DNA of 64,000 nt from Stenotrophomonas mori (GTDB lineage Bacteria; Pseudomonadota; Gammaproteobacteria; Xanthomonadales; Xanthomonadaceae). The translations under genes were made by a program, and so were the position numbers. A model generated the notes under the pieces. The model searched no databases. It was given only the letters and a program-made list of their open reading frames with translations, and was not told the DNA's origin. Positions 27,011-37,007 of the stretch are shown piece after piece. Location of the stretch: the NCBI RefSeq assembly GCF_023556335.1, contig NZ_JAIKTS010000001.1:1612001-1676000 (forward strand). The letters run 5' to 3'. Each line of letters starts with the position of its first letter. The first letter of the stretch is position 1.

Positions 27011-28033
27011 ATGAAGGCATTGGTGAAGCGCGAAGCGGCCAAGGGCATCTGGATGGAACAGGTGCCGGTGCCCACGCCCGGCGCCAACGAAGTACTGATC
27101 AAGCTGGAGAAGACCGCGATCTGCGGCACCGACCTGCACATCTACCTGTGGGACGAGTGGAGCCAGCGCACCATCACGCCGGGCCTGACCATCGGCCACG
27201 AGTTCGTCGGCCGCATCGCGGCGATCGGCCCTGGCGTGACCGGCTACGAGGTCGGGCAGCGGGTCTCGGCCGAAGGCCACATCGTCTGCGGCCATTGCCG
27301 CAACTGCCGGGGCGGGCGCCCGCACCTGTGCCCGAACACCGTCGGCATCGGCGTCAACGTCAACGGCGCATTCGCCGAGTACATGGTGATGCCCGCCAGC
27401 AACCTGTGGCCGATTCCCGACCAGATCCCCTCGGAACTGGCCGCGTTCTTCGATCCGTACGGCAACGCTGCGCACTGCGCGCTGGAGTTCGACGTGATCG
27501 GCGAGGACGTGCTGATCACCGGCGCCGGCCCGATCGGCATCATTGCCGCCGGCATCTGCAAGTACATCGGCGCACGCAACGTGGTGGTCACCGACGTCAA
27601 CGATTTCCGCCTGAAGCTGGCCGCCGACATGGGCGCGACCCGGGTGGTCAACGTCGCCAACCAGTCGCTGAAGGACGTGATGGCCGACCTGCACATGGAG
27701 GGCTTCGACGTCGGCCTGGAGATGAGCGGCAACCCGCGGGCGTTCAACGACATGCTCGACTGCATGTACCACGGCGGCAAGATCGCCATGCTCGGGATCA
27801 TGCCCAAGGGCGCCGGCTGCGACTGGGACAAGATCATCTTCAAGGGCCTGACCGTGCAGGGCATCTACGGCCGCAAGATGTACGAGACCTGGTACAAGAT
27901 GACCCAGCTGGTGCTGTCCGGTTTCCCGCTGGGCAAGGTGCTGACCCACCAGTTGCCGGTGGAGCGCTTCCAGGAGGGCTTCGACCTGATGGAACAGGGC
28001 AAGGCCGGCAAGGTCGTACTCAGCTGGGTGTAG
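27011..28033 (+). CDS. tdh: L-threonine 3-dehydrogenase
   Basis: It oxidises threonine to 2-amino-3-ketobutyrate with NAD+, the first step of threonine-to-glycine conversion; Kbl performs the second. The 340-residue zinc-dependent medium-chain dehydrogenase closely follows E. coli Tdh. It shows catalytic-zinc Cys38 ([10 protein letters not shown]), GHEFVG, the structural zinc cysteine cluster [13 protein letters not shown], the Rossmann motif GAGPIGI and the C-terminal GKVVLSWV. The start at 27011 (MKALVK) matches the family; an in-frame ATG at 26999 would add four residues. kbl is 4.4 kb away on the same strand, separated by a minus-strand sulfate operon, so the two are not in one transcript here. 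Confidence 0.96.
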   Translation: MKALVKREAAKGIWMEQVPVPTPGANEVLIKLEKTAICGTDLHIYLWDEWSQRTITPGLTIGHEFVGRIAAIGPGVTGYEVGQRVSAEGHIVCGHCRNCRGGRPHLCPNTVGIGVNVNGAFAEYMVMPASNLWPIPDQIPSELAAFFDPYGNAAHCALEFDVIGEDVLITGAGPIGIIAAGICKYIGARNVVVTDVNDFRLKLAADMGATRVVNVANQSLKDVMADLHMEGFDVGLEMSGNPRAFNDMLDCMYHGGKIAMLGIMPKGAGCDWDKIIFKGLTVQGIYGRKMYETWYKMTQLVLSGFPLGKVLTHQLPVERFQEGFDLMEQGKAGKVVLSWV

Positions 28034-28039
28034 TACGGC

Positions 28040-28061
28040 GCGCGGGCGTCGTCGCCCGCGC
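28040..28061. terminator. GC-rich hairpin between tdh and cysA
   Basis: A 9-bp perfect stem (GCGCGGGCG / CGCCCGCGC) with a TCGT loop lies a few bases after the tdh stop. No T run follows, so intrinsic termination is uncertain; it separates convergent genes. Confidence 0.45.
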
Positions 28062-28221
28062 TCGGCGGCGGCCGGATCCGCCGCCCCACGGCGACCCGGC
28101 AGGTGCGGGTGCCAGCACCCGGCCTCCAGGGGAGTGGAAGGGCCGGGCCGGCGTGGGGAGAACGCCGTTGCTGGCACGTCAACTGTGCCCATCGCCGGCC
28201 CGTGACGGAATCGGACAGTTC

Positions 28222-29301
28222 CTAAACATCGCCTTCCGGCCCCCGGGCCGGTGGTTCGGCGGCGGCCGGACGCGCGAACACCCCGTGCCGCCGCGCCACC
28301 AGGGCGACGTTCTGCCCGGGCCGGTAGGGCGGCGCCCCCGGCGGCAGCTCGACCTCGACTTCGACCCCGGCCGGCTGCAGGCGCGCGCGCAGCCGCGAAC
28401 GGCCCCCGCTGCGCTGCACCGACAGGAGGGTGCCCACCCAGTCGCCGGCCTCGCCCACCTGGAAATCGTGCGGGCGCACATAGACTTCCAGCGGATCCTC
28501 CGCCGGCAGCCGCAGCGGCCCCGGCCAGTGCGCGCCGGCGACTTCCAGCCCGGCGCCCGCACGCCGTGCCGGCAACCGGTTGACCTCGCCGACGAAGCCA
28601 TAGACGAACGGCGAGGCCGGGCGCTCGTAGACCTCGTCCGGGCTGCCCACCTGCTCGATGCGGCCGCGGTGGAGGATCGCGACCCGGTCGGCCAGCTCCA
28701 GCGCCTCTTCCTGGTCATGGGTGACGAAGACGGTGGTCAGGCCGGTGCGGTCATGCAGCGCGCGCAGCCAGCTGCGCAGGTCGCGGCGCACCTGGGCATC
28801 GAGAGCGCCGAACGGCTCGTCCAGCAGCAGCACGCGCGGCTCGATGGCCAGCGCGCGCGCCAGTGCCACGCGCTGGCGCTGGCCGCCGGAGAGCTGCGCC
28901 GGGTAGCGTGCCCCCAGGCCCTCCAGCTGCACCAGCGCCAGCAGCTCGTCGACACGCGCGGCGATGCGCGCCTTCGGCCAGCGTGCGGCACCGCGGCGCA
29001 CCTCCAGCCCGAAGGCGATGTTGGCGCGCACGTCCATATGCCGGAACAGCGCGTAGTGCTGGAACACGAAGCCCGCGCGGCGCGCCTGCACGCTCAGCGT
29101 GGTGGCGTCCTCGCCATCGAACAGGATGCGCCCGTGGTCGGGCGGCTCCAGTCCGGCCAGCGCGCGCAGCAGGGTGGTCTTGCCCGATCCCGACGGCCCC
29201 AGCAGGGCCAGCAGCTCGCCGCTGTGGATGTCCAGGCTCACGCCGTCGAGGGCCGGGAACGCGCCGAAGCGCTTGCCCAGCTGTTGGATGCGGATGTTCA
29301 T
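28222..29301 (-). CDS. cysA: Sulfate/thiosulfate ABC transporter ATP-binding protein
   Basis: The ATPase energises sulfate import for cysteine synthesis. The 359-residue protein has Walker [10 protein letters not shown] (about 38-46), signature [15 protein letters not shown], Walker [15 protein letters not shown] and the H-loop [10 protein letters not shown]-terminal regulatory/TOBE-like region carries [15 protein letters not shown]. The start is ATG 29301, overlapping cysW by ATGA, which indicates translational coupling. It is the last gene of sbp-cysT-cysW-cysA. A longer in-frame upstream extension runs antisense-like through cysW and is not used. Confidence 0.95.
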   Translation of the reverse strand: MNIRIQQLGKRFGAFPALDGVSLDIHSGELLALLGPSGSGKTTLLRALAGLEPPDHGRILFDGEDATTLSVQARRAGFVFQHYALFRHMDVRANIAFGLEVRRGAARWPKARIAARVDELLALVQLEGLGARYPAQLSGGQRQRVALARALAIEPRVLLLDEPFGALDAQVRRDLRSWLRALHDRTGLTTVFVTHDQEEALELADRVAILHRGRIEQVGSPDEVYERPASPFVYGFVGEVNRLPARRAGAGLEVAGAHWPGPLRLPAEDPLEVYVRPHDFQVGEAGDWVGTLLSVQRSGGRSRLRARLQPAGVEVEVELPPGAPPYRPGQNVALVARRHGVFARPAAAEPPARGPEGDV

Positions 29302-30224
29302 GCGTGTCTCCGGCCGTGGCGTGCTTCCAGCAGCGCCTTCAGCACCAGCGTCAGCAATGCGCTGGCCGCCAGCAGCGAAGCACAGGCGAACGCGGCACTG
29401 TAGGCGTATTCGTTGTAGAGGATCTCCACGTGCAGCGGCAGCGTGTTGGTGCGTCCGCGGATGTGCCCGGACACCACCGACACCGCGCCGAATTCGCCCA
29501 TGGCCCGCGCACTGCACAGCAGCACGCCATACAGCAGGCCCCAGCGGATGTTGGGCAGGGTCACTTTCCAGAACATCTGCCACGCGCTGGCTCCCAGGGT
29601 CAGTGCCGCCAGTTCCTCGTCGCGGCCCTGCTGCTCCATCAGCGGCATCAGCTCGCGGGCGATGAAGGGAAAGGTGATGAACACCGTGGCCAGCACGATG
29701 CCGGGCACCGCGAACACGATGCGCGGCAAGCGCAGCAGCACCTCCCCCACCAGCGGCAGCGGCACCCGCAGCCCATCCTCGATCAACGGCCACAGCCAGC
29801 CATCGCGGCCGAACAGCAGGATGAACACCAGCCCGGCCACCACCGGCGACACCGAGAACGGCAGGTCGATCAGGGTCACCAGCCAGCGTTTGCCGGGGAA
29901 GGCATGCTTGCTGACCACCCACGCCGCGGCCACGCCGAAGACCAGGTTCAGCGGGACCACCACGGCCGTGACCAACAGTGTCAGGCGTACCGCCGCCAGT
30001 GCGTCCGGATCGCTCACCGCGTTCCAGAACGCCTGCAGGCCGCCGCGCAGTGCTTCGGCGAACACCAGCAGCAACGGCAGCAGCAGGAACGAGAGCAGGA
30101 ACCCCAGCGCTCCGAGGATCAGCAGCCCCCGCGCCCAGGCCGGCTCGGTGGTGACGCTGTGCGGCGCGCGCGCCCGCGTTTCATGCGCGGCCTGGGCCGG
30201 CAAGGCCAGCACCCGTCCGTTCAT
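29298..30224 (-). CDS. cysW: Sulfate ABC transporter permease CysW
   Basis: This inner-membrane permease subunit has 308 residues and about six membrane segments ([50 protein letters not shown] and others). The permease EAA-type loop is [21 protein letters not shown]. The start is ATG 30224, four bases into the end of cysT (ATGA overlap); the longer reading upstream overlaps cysT in another frame and was rejected. It pairs with CysT to form the channel served by CysA and the periplasmic Sbp. Confidence 0.94.
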   Translation of the reverse strand: MNGRVLALPAQAAHETRARAPHSVTTEPAWARGLLILGALGFLLSFLLLPLLLVFAEALRGGLQAFWNAVSDPDALAAVRLTLLVTAVVVPLNLVFGVAAAWVVSKHAFPGKRWLVTLIDLPFSVSPVVAGLVFILLFGRDGWLWPLIEDGLRVPLPLVGEVLLRLPRIVFAVPGIVLATVFITFPFIARELMPLMEQQGRDEELAALTLGASAWQMFWKVTLPNIRWGLLYGVLLCSARAMGEFGAVSVVSGHIRGRTNTLPLHVEILYNEYAYSAAFACASLLAASALLTLVLKALLEARHGRRHA

Positions 30225-31075
30225 CGTGCACCCCGGCGCTGCAGGCCGGCCTGCAGGCTGTTGACCAGCAACAGCACCGCGAAGGACAGCAGCAGCATCG
30301 CCGCGGCGATGGCGGTGGCCCCCGCATAGTCGAACTCCTCCAGGCGGATGGTGATCAGCAGCGGCGCGATCTCGGTGGCGTTGGGCAGGTTGCCGGCGAT
30401 GAAGATCACCGAACCGTACTCGCCCACGCCGCGCGCGAAGGCCAGCGCGAAGCCGGTCAGCACCGCCGGCCACAGCGCGGGCACGACGACCCGCACGACC
30501 GTCTGCCAGCGGCTGGCGCCCAGGGCCGCGGCCGCCTCCTCCAGCTCGCGCTCGGCCTCAGCCAGCACCGGCTGCACGATGCGCACCACGAACGGCAGGC
30601 CGACGAACACCAGCGCCACCACGATGCCCAGCGGCGTATAGGCGATCTTCAGGCCCAACGGCTCGAGCCAGCGCCCCACCCAGCCCTGTCCGCCGTACAG
30701 TGCAGTGAGGGCGATGCCGGCCACCGCCGTGGGCAGCGCGAACGGCAGGTCGATCATGGCGTCGAACAGCCGCTTTCCGGGAAAGCGGTAGCGCACGAAT
30801 ACCCAGGCCACCCAGGTGCCCATCACGGCGTTGAATGCCGCCGCCGCGAAGGCGGTGCCGAAGCTCAGCTGCAGTGCGGCCAGCACCCGCGGCTCGCTCC
30901 AGATCCGCCAGACGCCGTCGATGCCCAGTCCCGCCGCGCGCAGGAACACCCCCGCCAGCGGCAACAGGACGATCACCCCCAGCCAGGCCAGGGTGATGCC
31001 CATGCCGATGCCGAAGCCGGGCAGCACCCGGCACGCGCGCCGCCGCTGCGGCAGGGGTCGCACGACGGTATCCAC
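30221..31075 (-). CDS. cysT: Sulfate ABC transporter permease CysT (CysU)
   Basis: This 284-residue inner-membrane permease is the partner of CysW. It has repeated hydrophobic helices ([56 protein letters not shown]) and the EAA-type loop [35 protein letters not shown] is typical of sulfate permeases. The start is GTG 31075, only three bases after the sbp stop. No better start with a separate ribosome-binding site was seen, so translation is probably coupled to sbp. Confidence 0.93.
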   Translation of the reverse strand: MDTVVRPLPQRRRACRVLPGFGIGMGITLAWLGVIVLLPLAGVFLRAAGLGIDGVWRIWSEPRVLAALQLSFGTAFAAAAFNAVMGTWVAWVFVRYRFPGKRLFDAMIDLPFALPTAVAGIALTALYGGQGWVGRWLEPLGLKIAYTPLGIVVALVFVGLPFVVRIVQPVLAEAERELEEAAAALGASRWQTVVRVVVPALWPAVLTGFALAFARGVGEYGSVIFIAGNLPNATEIAPLLITIRLEEFDYAGATAIAAAMLLLSFAVLLLVNSLQAGLQRRGAR

Positions 31076-31078
31076 CGC

Positions 31079-32107
31079 CTACCTGCCGGCCTGGATCTGG
31101 TCGAACACGCCGCCGTCGGCGAAGTGTTCGGCCTGGGCCCGCTCCCACGAGCCGAACGCGTCGCGGATGGTCACCAGCCGCACCCGGGGAAAGCGCGCGA
31201 CATCGGCCGGTTCGGCCAGTTCGGGATGGCGCGGGCGGTAGTAGTGGCGCGCGGCGATGCGCTGCCCTTCCGCCGAATACAGGTACTCCAGGTAGGCCTG
31301 GGCCACCTCGCGCGTGCCATGCCGGTCCACGTTGCGGTCCACCAGCGCCACCGGCGGCTCGGCCAGGATCGACAGCCGCGGCACGACGATCTCGAAGCGG
31401 TCCGGCCCCAGCTCCTGCTGTGCCAGCAGCGCCTCGTTCTCCCAGGCCAGCAGCACGTCGCCGATGCCGCGCTGGGCGAAGGTGGTGGTGGCGCCGCGCG
31501 CGCCGGTGTCGAGTACCGGCACATTGCGGAACAGCGCGCGCATGTAGGCGAGGATGCGCGCGCGGTCGCCCTTGAAGATATGGTCAGCATAGGCCCAGGC
31601 CGCCAGATAGTTCCAGCGCGCGCCGCCGGAGGTCTTCGGATTCGGCGTCACCACCGATACCCCCGCGCGCAGCAGGTCCGGCCAATCACGGATCGCTTTG
31701 GGATTGCCCTTGCGCACCAGGAAGACGATCGTCGAGGTATAGGGCGCGCTGTGGTCGGGCAGGCGTTCCGCCCAGCCGGCCGGCAGCAGCCCGGCCCGGT
31801 GCGCGAGGGCATCCACGTCGTAGGCCAGCGCCAGCGTCACCACGTCGGCCTGGAGGCCGTCGATCACCGCGCGCGCCTGCTTGCCCGAGCCCCCGTGGGA
31901 GGTCTCGACGGTGACGGTCTCGCCGCGCGCCTGCTGCCAGTGCCGGGCGAAAGCGGCGTTGAAATCGCGGTAGAACTCGCGGGTCGGATCGTAGGAAACG
32001 TTGAGCAGCTGGACATCGCGGGCCTGGACACTGCCGGCAAGCAGCATCGACAGCGCGGCCAGCATGGCCAGGCCGGCACGGAAGAAGCGGGGGGACGTGG
32101 GATTCAT
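31079..32107 (-). CDS. sbp: Periplasmic sulfate-binding protein
   Basis: This 342-residue substrate-binding protein captures sulfate or thiosulfate for CysTWA. It has a signal peptide with a cleavage site near GSVQA-RDVQ. Family signatures include [57 protein letters not shown] and [13 protein letters not shown]. The start is ATG 32107; the frame is open further upstream but without a signal peptide there. First gene of the operon sbp-cysT-cysW-cysA. In enteric bacteria such operons are controlled by CysB; no CysB site could be confirmed here. Confidence 0.95.
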   Translation of the reverse strand: MNPTSPRFFRAGLAMLAALSMLLAGSVQARDVQLLNVSYDPTREFYRDFNAAFARHWQQARGETVTVETSHGGSGKQARAVIDGLQADVVTLALAYDVDALAHRAGLLPAGWAERLPDHSAPYTSTIVFLVRKGNPKAIRDWPDLLRAGVSVVTPNPKTSGGARWNYLAAWAYADHIFKGDRARILAYMRALFRNVPVLDTGARGATTTFAQRGIGDVLLAWENEALLAQQELGPDRFEIVVPRLSILAEPPVALVDRNVDRHGTREVAQAYLEYLYSAEGQRIAARHYYRPRHPELAEPADVARFPRVRLVTIRDAFGSWERAQAEHFADGGVFDQIQAGR

Positions 32108-32454
32108 GGACGACTCACTCGGGAGGACACCGGCAGGCGCCGGACCGCGGCGCATCCACCGCATGGGGGAACGGAGGCCACGAGGCCCGGCCCAGCGGAC
32201 CGGCAGGCCGTCACGGTCCACGCCGCCTGCCCGGCCCGGTGGCGCGGAGGGCACGGCCGGGTCGGGATGAGGGAGGAAGCCGGTGCGGTCATCGGCGGAC
32301 GCCTGCGTGCCGTGGAGGGCCCCCGATGCTGCGTGCGCACACGCGGAGGGAGAAATGACTTCGCGCGCCGCCCTTATAGCCATTCCCCATGAAACCGGCG
32401 GCAATCGCCCGCGGCCGCTAGAATCGGGGCTTCTTTCCACTGCACGACCCTGCC
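32108..32454. promoter_or_regulatory. Divergent intergenic region between sbp and kbl
   Basis: This 347-base region has no gene. A TAGAAT -10-like box at 32419-32424 fits kbl transcription. On the minus strand CTATAAG near 32371-32377 could serve sbp, giving a long 5' leader of about 260 bases. Nothing recognisable as a riboswitch was seen. Confidence 0.4.
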
Positions 32455-33669
32455 ATGACCGCCACCGCGAACCTTTCCCCGCTCACCCGGCACTACGCCG
32501 AGGAACTGGACGCCATCCGCGCGCAGGGGCTGTTCAAGTCCGAACGCATCATCACCAGCCCGCAGTCGGCCGAGATCACCCTCGACGACGGCCGCACCGT
32601 GCTGAACTTCTGCGCCAACAACTACCTGGGCCTGGCCGACCACCCGGACCTGGTCCAGGCCGCCAAGGACGCGCTGGACAGCCACGGCTTCGGCATGGCC
32701 TCGGTGCGCTTCATCTGCGGCACCCAGGACCTGCACAAGCGGCTGGAGGCCCAGATCGCCGGCTTCTTCGGCAAGGACGACACGATCCTCTACGCCGCGT
32801 GCTTCGATGCCAACGGCGGTCTGTTCGAACCGCTGCTGGGCGAGAACGACGCGATCATCTCCGACGCGCTGAACCACGCCTCGATCATCGACGGTGTGCG
32901 CCTGTGCAAGGCCAAGCGCTTCCGCTACGCCAACTGCGACATGGCCGACCTGGAAGCGCAACTGCAGGCCGCCGACGCCGCCGGCTGCAGGACCAAGCTG
33001 ATCACCACCGATGGCGTGTTCTCGATGGACGGCTTCATCGCCCCGCTCGACGAGATCACCGCGCTGGCGAACAAGTACAACGCACTGGTGCACATCGACG
33101 AATGCCATGCGACCGGCTTCCTCGGCGCCACCGGCCGCGGCTCGGCCGAGGTCAAGGGCGTGCTGGACAGGATCGACATCATCACCGGCACCCTGGGCAA
33201 GGCCATGGGCGGCGCGCTGGGCGGCTTCACCTGCGCCAGCGCCGAGGTGATCGAGCTGCTGCGCCAGCGTTCGCGGCCGTACCTGTTCTCCAACTCGCTG
33301 CCGCCGCACGTGGTCGCCGCCGGCATCAAGGCCTTCGACATGCTCGACAAGGCCGACGACCTGCGCCGGACGCTGGCGGACAACACCGCCTACTTCCGCG
33401 GGAAGATGACCGCAGCGGGTTTCGACATGAAGCCGGGCGTGCACCCGATCAGCCCGGTGATGCTGTACGACGCGCCGCTGGCGCAGCGCTTCGCCGAGCG
33501 GCTGCTGGAAGAAGGCATCTACGCGATCGGCTTCTTCTTCCCGGTGGTCCCCAAGGGCCAGGCGCGCATCCGCACCCAGATGAGCGCCGCGCATACCCGT
33601 GCGCACCTGGACCGCGCCATCGATGCGTTCATCCGGATCGGCCGCGAACTGGGCGTGCTCAAGGACTGA
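32455..33669 (+). CDS. kbl: 2-amino-3-ketobutyrate coenzyme A ligase (glycine C-acetyltransferase)
   Basis: This PLP-dependent enzyme cleaves 2-amino-3-ketobutyrate with CoA to glycine and acetyl-CoA, completing the threonine degradation begun by Tdh. The 404-residue alpha-oxoamine synthase fold carries [37 protein letters not shown] and the PLP-lysine motif [14 protein letters not shown]. The C-terminal [19 protein letters not shown] is typical of Kbl. The start ATG 32455 lies 30 bases after the TAGAAT box. A strong terminator follows at 33725. Confidence 0.96.
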   Translation: MTATANLSPLTRHYAEELDAIRAQGLFKSERIITSPQSAEITLDDGRTVLNFCANNYLGLADHPDLVQAAKDALDSHGFGMASVRFICGTQDLHKRLEAQIAGFFGKDDTILYAACFDANGGLFEPLLGENDAIISDALNHASIIDGVRLCKAKRFRYANCDMADLEAQLQAADAAGCRTKLITTDGVFSMDGFIAPLDEITALANKYNALVHIDECHATGFLGATGRGSAEVKGVLDRIDIITGTLGKAMGGALGGFTCASAEVIELLRQRSRPYLFSNSLPPHVVAAGIKAFDMLDKADDLRRTLADNTAYFRGKMTAAGFDMKPGVHPISPVMLYDAPLAQRFAERLLEEGIYAIGFFFPVVPKGQARIRTQMSAAHTRAHLDRAIDAFIRIGRELGVLKD

Positions 33670-33724
33670 TCCGCTCCGGCCTGCGATGTCCACGCCGACC
33701 CGTGCGTGGCACCGCTGCCCACAG

Positions 33725-33749
33725 AAAAGGCGCCGCAAGGCGCCTTTTT
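33725..33749. terminator. Bidirectional intrinsic terminator after kbl
   Basis: A 10-bp stem (AAAAGGCGCC with its complement), a GCAA loop and a T run serve kbl on plus and the convergent small lipoprotein gene on minus. Confidence 0.85.
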
Positions 33750-33772
33750 CCTGGAGGACAACCGAGAGAACC

Positions 33773-34072
33773 TCAGTTCTTGGCGGCCGGCGGCGCCGCA
33801 TCGGCGGCAGGGCCATTACCGCGCGCCACCCGGATTCCATTGGCCTTCATCCAGGCATCGAACTGGTCGGCGCTCATGTTCCTGCCTTCCTGCTGCATCA
33901 GGAAGCGGTAGTTGCCCAGCGCATCCTTCTCCACCGCCGGCGCTTCCACGCTCACCGTGATCGGCTTTTCCTCGACACTGGCCACGGGCTTGCCGGAAGA
34001 GGCGCATCCCGCCAGGGCGGCGATCGCCACGGCCCCGAATGAAACGACTGTTGTGCGGACGAACGCCTGCAT
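33773..34072 (-). CDS. Small putative lipoprotein, C-terminal motif shared with 34357-34851
   Basis: This 99-residue protein has a signal peptide and lipobox (AIAALAGC), predicting an acylated periplasmic protein. The mature part is short and acidic, with FLMQQEGRNMSADQFDAWMK and an Ala/Pro-rich tail. The segment MSADQFDAWMKANGIRV closely parallels MTADEFEAWMKARGVRV in the next minus-strand gene, so the two are probably paralogues at their C-terminus. Function unknown. It is convergent with kbl and shares its terminator. Confidence 0.75.
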   Translation of the reverse strand: MQAFVRTTVVSFGAVAIAALAGCASSGKPVASVEEKPITVSVEAPAVEKDALGNYRFLMQQEGRNMSADQFDAWMKANGIRVARGNGPAADAAPPAAKN

Positions 34073-34356
34073 GGCCCTGGACCTTTCGTTGAGTTAGGAC
34101 CACAGCCTAATCAAGAATCTCAGGAAATCAAGCTATTTGCATGAAATACATAGGATATTTCATGAATTGGGGGCCTGCGATTCCATCCGAGAAGCGCCGC
34201 CGCCCCTCCCCGGGGATCCGCGCGGCACCCGGCCCGGCTGTCGCCTGCGCCCCGCCCCGGAGGCCCCTCCGGGGCTCTCCGGCCGCTTGAAGGACGCCAG
34301 TACCCAGCCACCTGCGCCTCTCCACGCCGCCGGAGCGGTCGCCCTGGCCTGACCGT

Positions 34357-34851
34357 TTACTTGACCTCGGTCGCCGGCGGCGCCTCGGCCGCGGCGCCTT
34401 CGGCCACCGGCGCGACCGCCGCCTTGACCACCCGCACACCACGCGCCTTCATCCACGCCTCGAACTCATCGGCGGTCATGCGCTTGCCGCCCTGGCTCAT
34501 GTCGAAGCGCCAAGGGCTGTTGTCGAACTCGGTCTGCGGCTTGTACGCCGCCGGATCGTCGGGACTGATCGCCGGCCGCGCCGGCACCGCGCTGGCGACG
34601 TTGTTGCAGCTTTCCACACGCAGCCGCATCAACACCCGGTCCAGGGACTGGTCGTCGCTGAAACTGGAGGTCAGTACGCCCGAGGGCATGCCGAGCTGCC
34701 CCTGCCGCGCATGGAACTCCTGCGCCACCGGCTCGACCACCGTCGCCGGCAGCGGCGGCGGCACGACGGCGCCGGCCGAACAGTCGACCGCGGCATGCGC
34801 CGCGGGAACAAGAACCACGGCCAGGGCGCCAGCCAGTGCGGTACGCAGCAT
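34357..34851 (-). CDS. Exported hypothetical protein, paralogue of the neighbouring lipoprotein
   Basis: This 164-residue protein has a Sec signal peptide (MLRTALAGALAVVLVPAAHA) and no lipobox, so probably a soluble periplasmic protein. The middle contains two cysteines (VDCSAG and VESCNN) that could form a disulfide. The end carries WRFDMSQGGKRMTADEFEAW and an Ala/Pro/Glu-rich tail. It shares the MTADEFEAWMK-type motif with 33773-34072. Function unknown. The GC-rich 284-base gap between the two genes holds no recognisable feature. Confidence 0.75.
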   Translation of the reverse strand: MLRTALAGALAVVLVPAAHAAVDCSAGAVVPPPLPATVVEPVAQEFHARQGQLGMPSGVLTSSFSDDQSLDRVLMRLRVESCNNVASAVPARPAISPDDPAAYKPQTEFDNSPWRFDMSQGGKRMTADEFEAWMKARGVRVVKAAVAPVAEGAAAEAPPATEVK

Positions 34852-35381
34852 CGCTATTTCCAGTTCGGAATGAAGATCGGGCGAGTGTAGGCATGGCCCC
34901 GGGGGCTTTCAACCGCCGCCGGCATCCGCGCTTCCCTCCGCTGGAAACCCGCCCGCCCCTGCGGTGCAGCGCCATCCTCGCCATCGTCCATCCCGCGCCG
35001 GGTCCAGCATCCGGACCTTCAGCGCCGGGGCCGCCTTTCGCGTGCCAGGCGCCACGCAGGGGCCAGACGCCGGCCAGCGCCCGGCCCGCACCGTCCGCCC
35101 GCGAGGGGCTCATTCCCCTCTCCCTGCTCCGCGACAGGGTCCCACCGCAACCAGTCCGCCGCCACGGCACCGCCCGGCCCGGCTATCGGTCCTGAAATGC
35201 GCAGGGTGCACCACGGACACCCCAAGGCTCTTCCGGGCGCTCTCCGCCACCGCCGGACGAGCAGCGCCGCCGCCTGCCCGGGACATCACACGCCCAAGCG
35301 CGGAAGGCCGACAGCGCGTCGGCAGGCCGGGCTCCCTGCCCGTTGCCCGGCGACCAGGAACTCCCCTGCGGCCCGGAAAAC
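34852..35381. other. Intergenic, no gene seen
   Basis: About 530 GC-rich bases with open frames on both strands, none with a ribosome-binding site or recognisable protein pattern. I see nothing supportable here apart from the promoter presumably needed for the gene ending at 34357. Confidence 0.5.
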
Positions 35382-35418
35382 AAAAACCCGGCGGAAGCGC
35401 AAGGCTTCTGCCGGGTTT
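35382..35418 (-). terminator. Intrinsic terminator of the OmpA-family gene
   Basis: A 15-bp stem with one mismatch (35384-35398 with 35404-35418) is followed on the minus strand by TTTTTGTTTT. It lies about 100 bases after the porin stop codon. Confidence 0.8.
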
Positions 35419-35516
35419 CGTCTACAGCGCCCCCTCGCCCGCAGGCAAGGGGGCTACTCCGTGCATCTCGGAGAAAGCCGAGCCTTCAGCAGCGTTGCGA
35501 TTGCTCGCGGCGCGGC

Positions 35517-36623
35517 TTAGTTCTGCACGTTCAGCTCGGTACGACGGTTCTTGGCGCGACCTTCCGGATTGTCCGAACCATCCGGGTTGGTGTTCGGGGC
35601 GATCGGACGGCTCTTGCCGTAGCCGATCGGGCCCTGCAGGCGCGACGCGTCCACACCATTGGTGGTCAGGTAGTCGTACACGGCCTTGGCGCGACGCTCC
35701 GACAGCTTCTGGTTGTAGGCGTCCGGGCCCTTGCCGTCGGTGTGGCCAGCCACTTCGACGCGCAGTTCCGGGTAGCGCTTCAGGATCTCGCTGGCCTCGC
35801 TGAGGATCGAGACGGCATCCGGGCGCAGGGTCGACTTGTCGAAGTCGAAGTTCACGCCCTTCAGGTCGATCGACACCGGCACCGGGCAGCCATCCGGACC
35901 GACGATCTGGCCCGGCTGGGAGTCGGGGCAGCGGTCGTCGCAGTTGTTGACGCCGTCACCGTCGTCGTCCAGGTCGGCGCAGCTCGGCGCGACCGGCTCC
36001 GGAGCCGGCTCCGGAGCGGCGACCGGGGCCGGGCCCAGCGGGATCACGACACCGACCGAGGCCAGCACGTCGCCGAACCAGTCCTTGTCCTTGCCGGCCA
36101 GGCGCGGGTTCACGCTCTGGTCGTCGAAGTCACCGCGGTAGGCAATTTCGGCACGCACGGCGACGCGCTTGTCGAAGGTGGTCTGCAGACCGGCGCCGAC
36201 CTTGGCGGCGAAGTTGCCGTCCTTGCGCTTGGCCGGCGAGTTCACCGAATTGATGACGTACTCTTCCTCGGCCTTCTGGTAGCCCAGGCCGAACAGCAGG
36301 TACGGGTTCCAGCCACGGCCGTCCTGGATGAAGTGGCGACGCAGGTCCAGCGAAGCGCCGTACTGCGACCAGTTCAGGTCCTTGTTGGCGTCGAAGTTCG
36401 GATTCTGGTAGTTCAGCTCGCCATCCAGCGACCAGTTCGGGCTGATGAACTTGCCCAGGCCCAGCGTGCCGAACGGAGCGTCATTGGTGCCACGGTCGCT
36501 GTTCTGGAAATTGAAGCCGGCCGAACCGGTCAGGTACCAGCGGTCGTCGAATTCCTGCGCCGACGCAGCCTGGGCAAACGCCAGACCACCCAACAGCGCG
36601 GCGGTAAGGATCTTCTTATTCAT
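35517..36623 (-). CDS. OmpA/OprF-family outer membrane porin
   Basis: This 368-residue protein has a signal peptide (MNKKILTAALLGGLAFAQA, cleavage at ASA-QEF). An N-terminal eight-strand barrel (RWYLTGSAGFNFQN ... FGLGYQ) is followed by a Pro/Ala/Glu hinge (APVAAPEPAPEPVAP). A thrombospondin type 3-like calcium loop (DLDDDGDGVNNCDDRCPDS) and a C-terminal OmpA peptidoglycan-binding domain (VNFDFDKSTLRPDA, VAGHTDGKGPDAYNQ, LSERRAKAVYDYL) complete it. The start ATG 36623 has AGGAG eight bases upstream. It tethers the outer membrane to peptidoglycan. It ends in an asparagine (ELNVQN) rather than the aromatic residue of typical barrels, as expected for a two-domain OmpA. Confidence 0.94.
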   Translation of the reverse strand: MNKKILTAALLGGLAFAQAASAQEFDDRWYLTGSAGFNFQNSDRGTNDAPFGTLGLGKFISPNWSLDGELNYQNPNFDANKDLNWSQYGASLDLRRHFIQDGRGWNPYLLFGLGYQKAEEEYVINSVNSPAKRKDGNFAAKVGAGLQTTFDKRVAVRAEIAYRGDFDDQSVNPRLAGKDKDWFGDVLASVGVVIPLGPAPVAAPEPAPEPVAPSCADLDDDGDGVNNCDDRCPDSQPGQIVGPDGCPVPVSIDLKGVNFDFDKSTLRPDAVSILSEASEILKRYPELRVEVAGHTDGKGPDAYNQKLSERRAKAVYDYLTTNGVDASRLQGPIGYGKSRPIAPNTNPDGSDNPEGRAKNRRTELNVQN

Positions 36624-37007
36624 GAATACAGCTCCTTGTTTCGAGGGTATGAAACCGGTAGAGGCATGGTCGAGCACAGCGATTTCGTTCGTCGCGTCCG
36701 AAAGATGGCCGTTCCGCACGCCAACGGGGTGCACATTATGCGTTGGGCCGTGAAGGCGACGTTAACGGACGCATAACAAATAGAACGCCCCCGCGACACC
36801 CCGCCACCTGCGAAACGCACCGTATACAGCTTCATCAATCAGCGCAATAGCCAAGCGGGCCGGGGGCTGCGGCCAGATACGACGCACTGCAGCATCATAC
36901 GGCATTTATTCAGCATGCAAGGAATGCCGCTCACGGTTTCCACCCGTCGGGACGGCATGCCGCCTGCGTATGATGCCGGCATCCCTCCTCCACCGAACGG
37001 TACCTCC

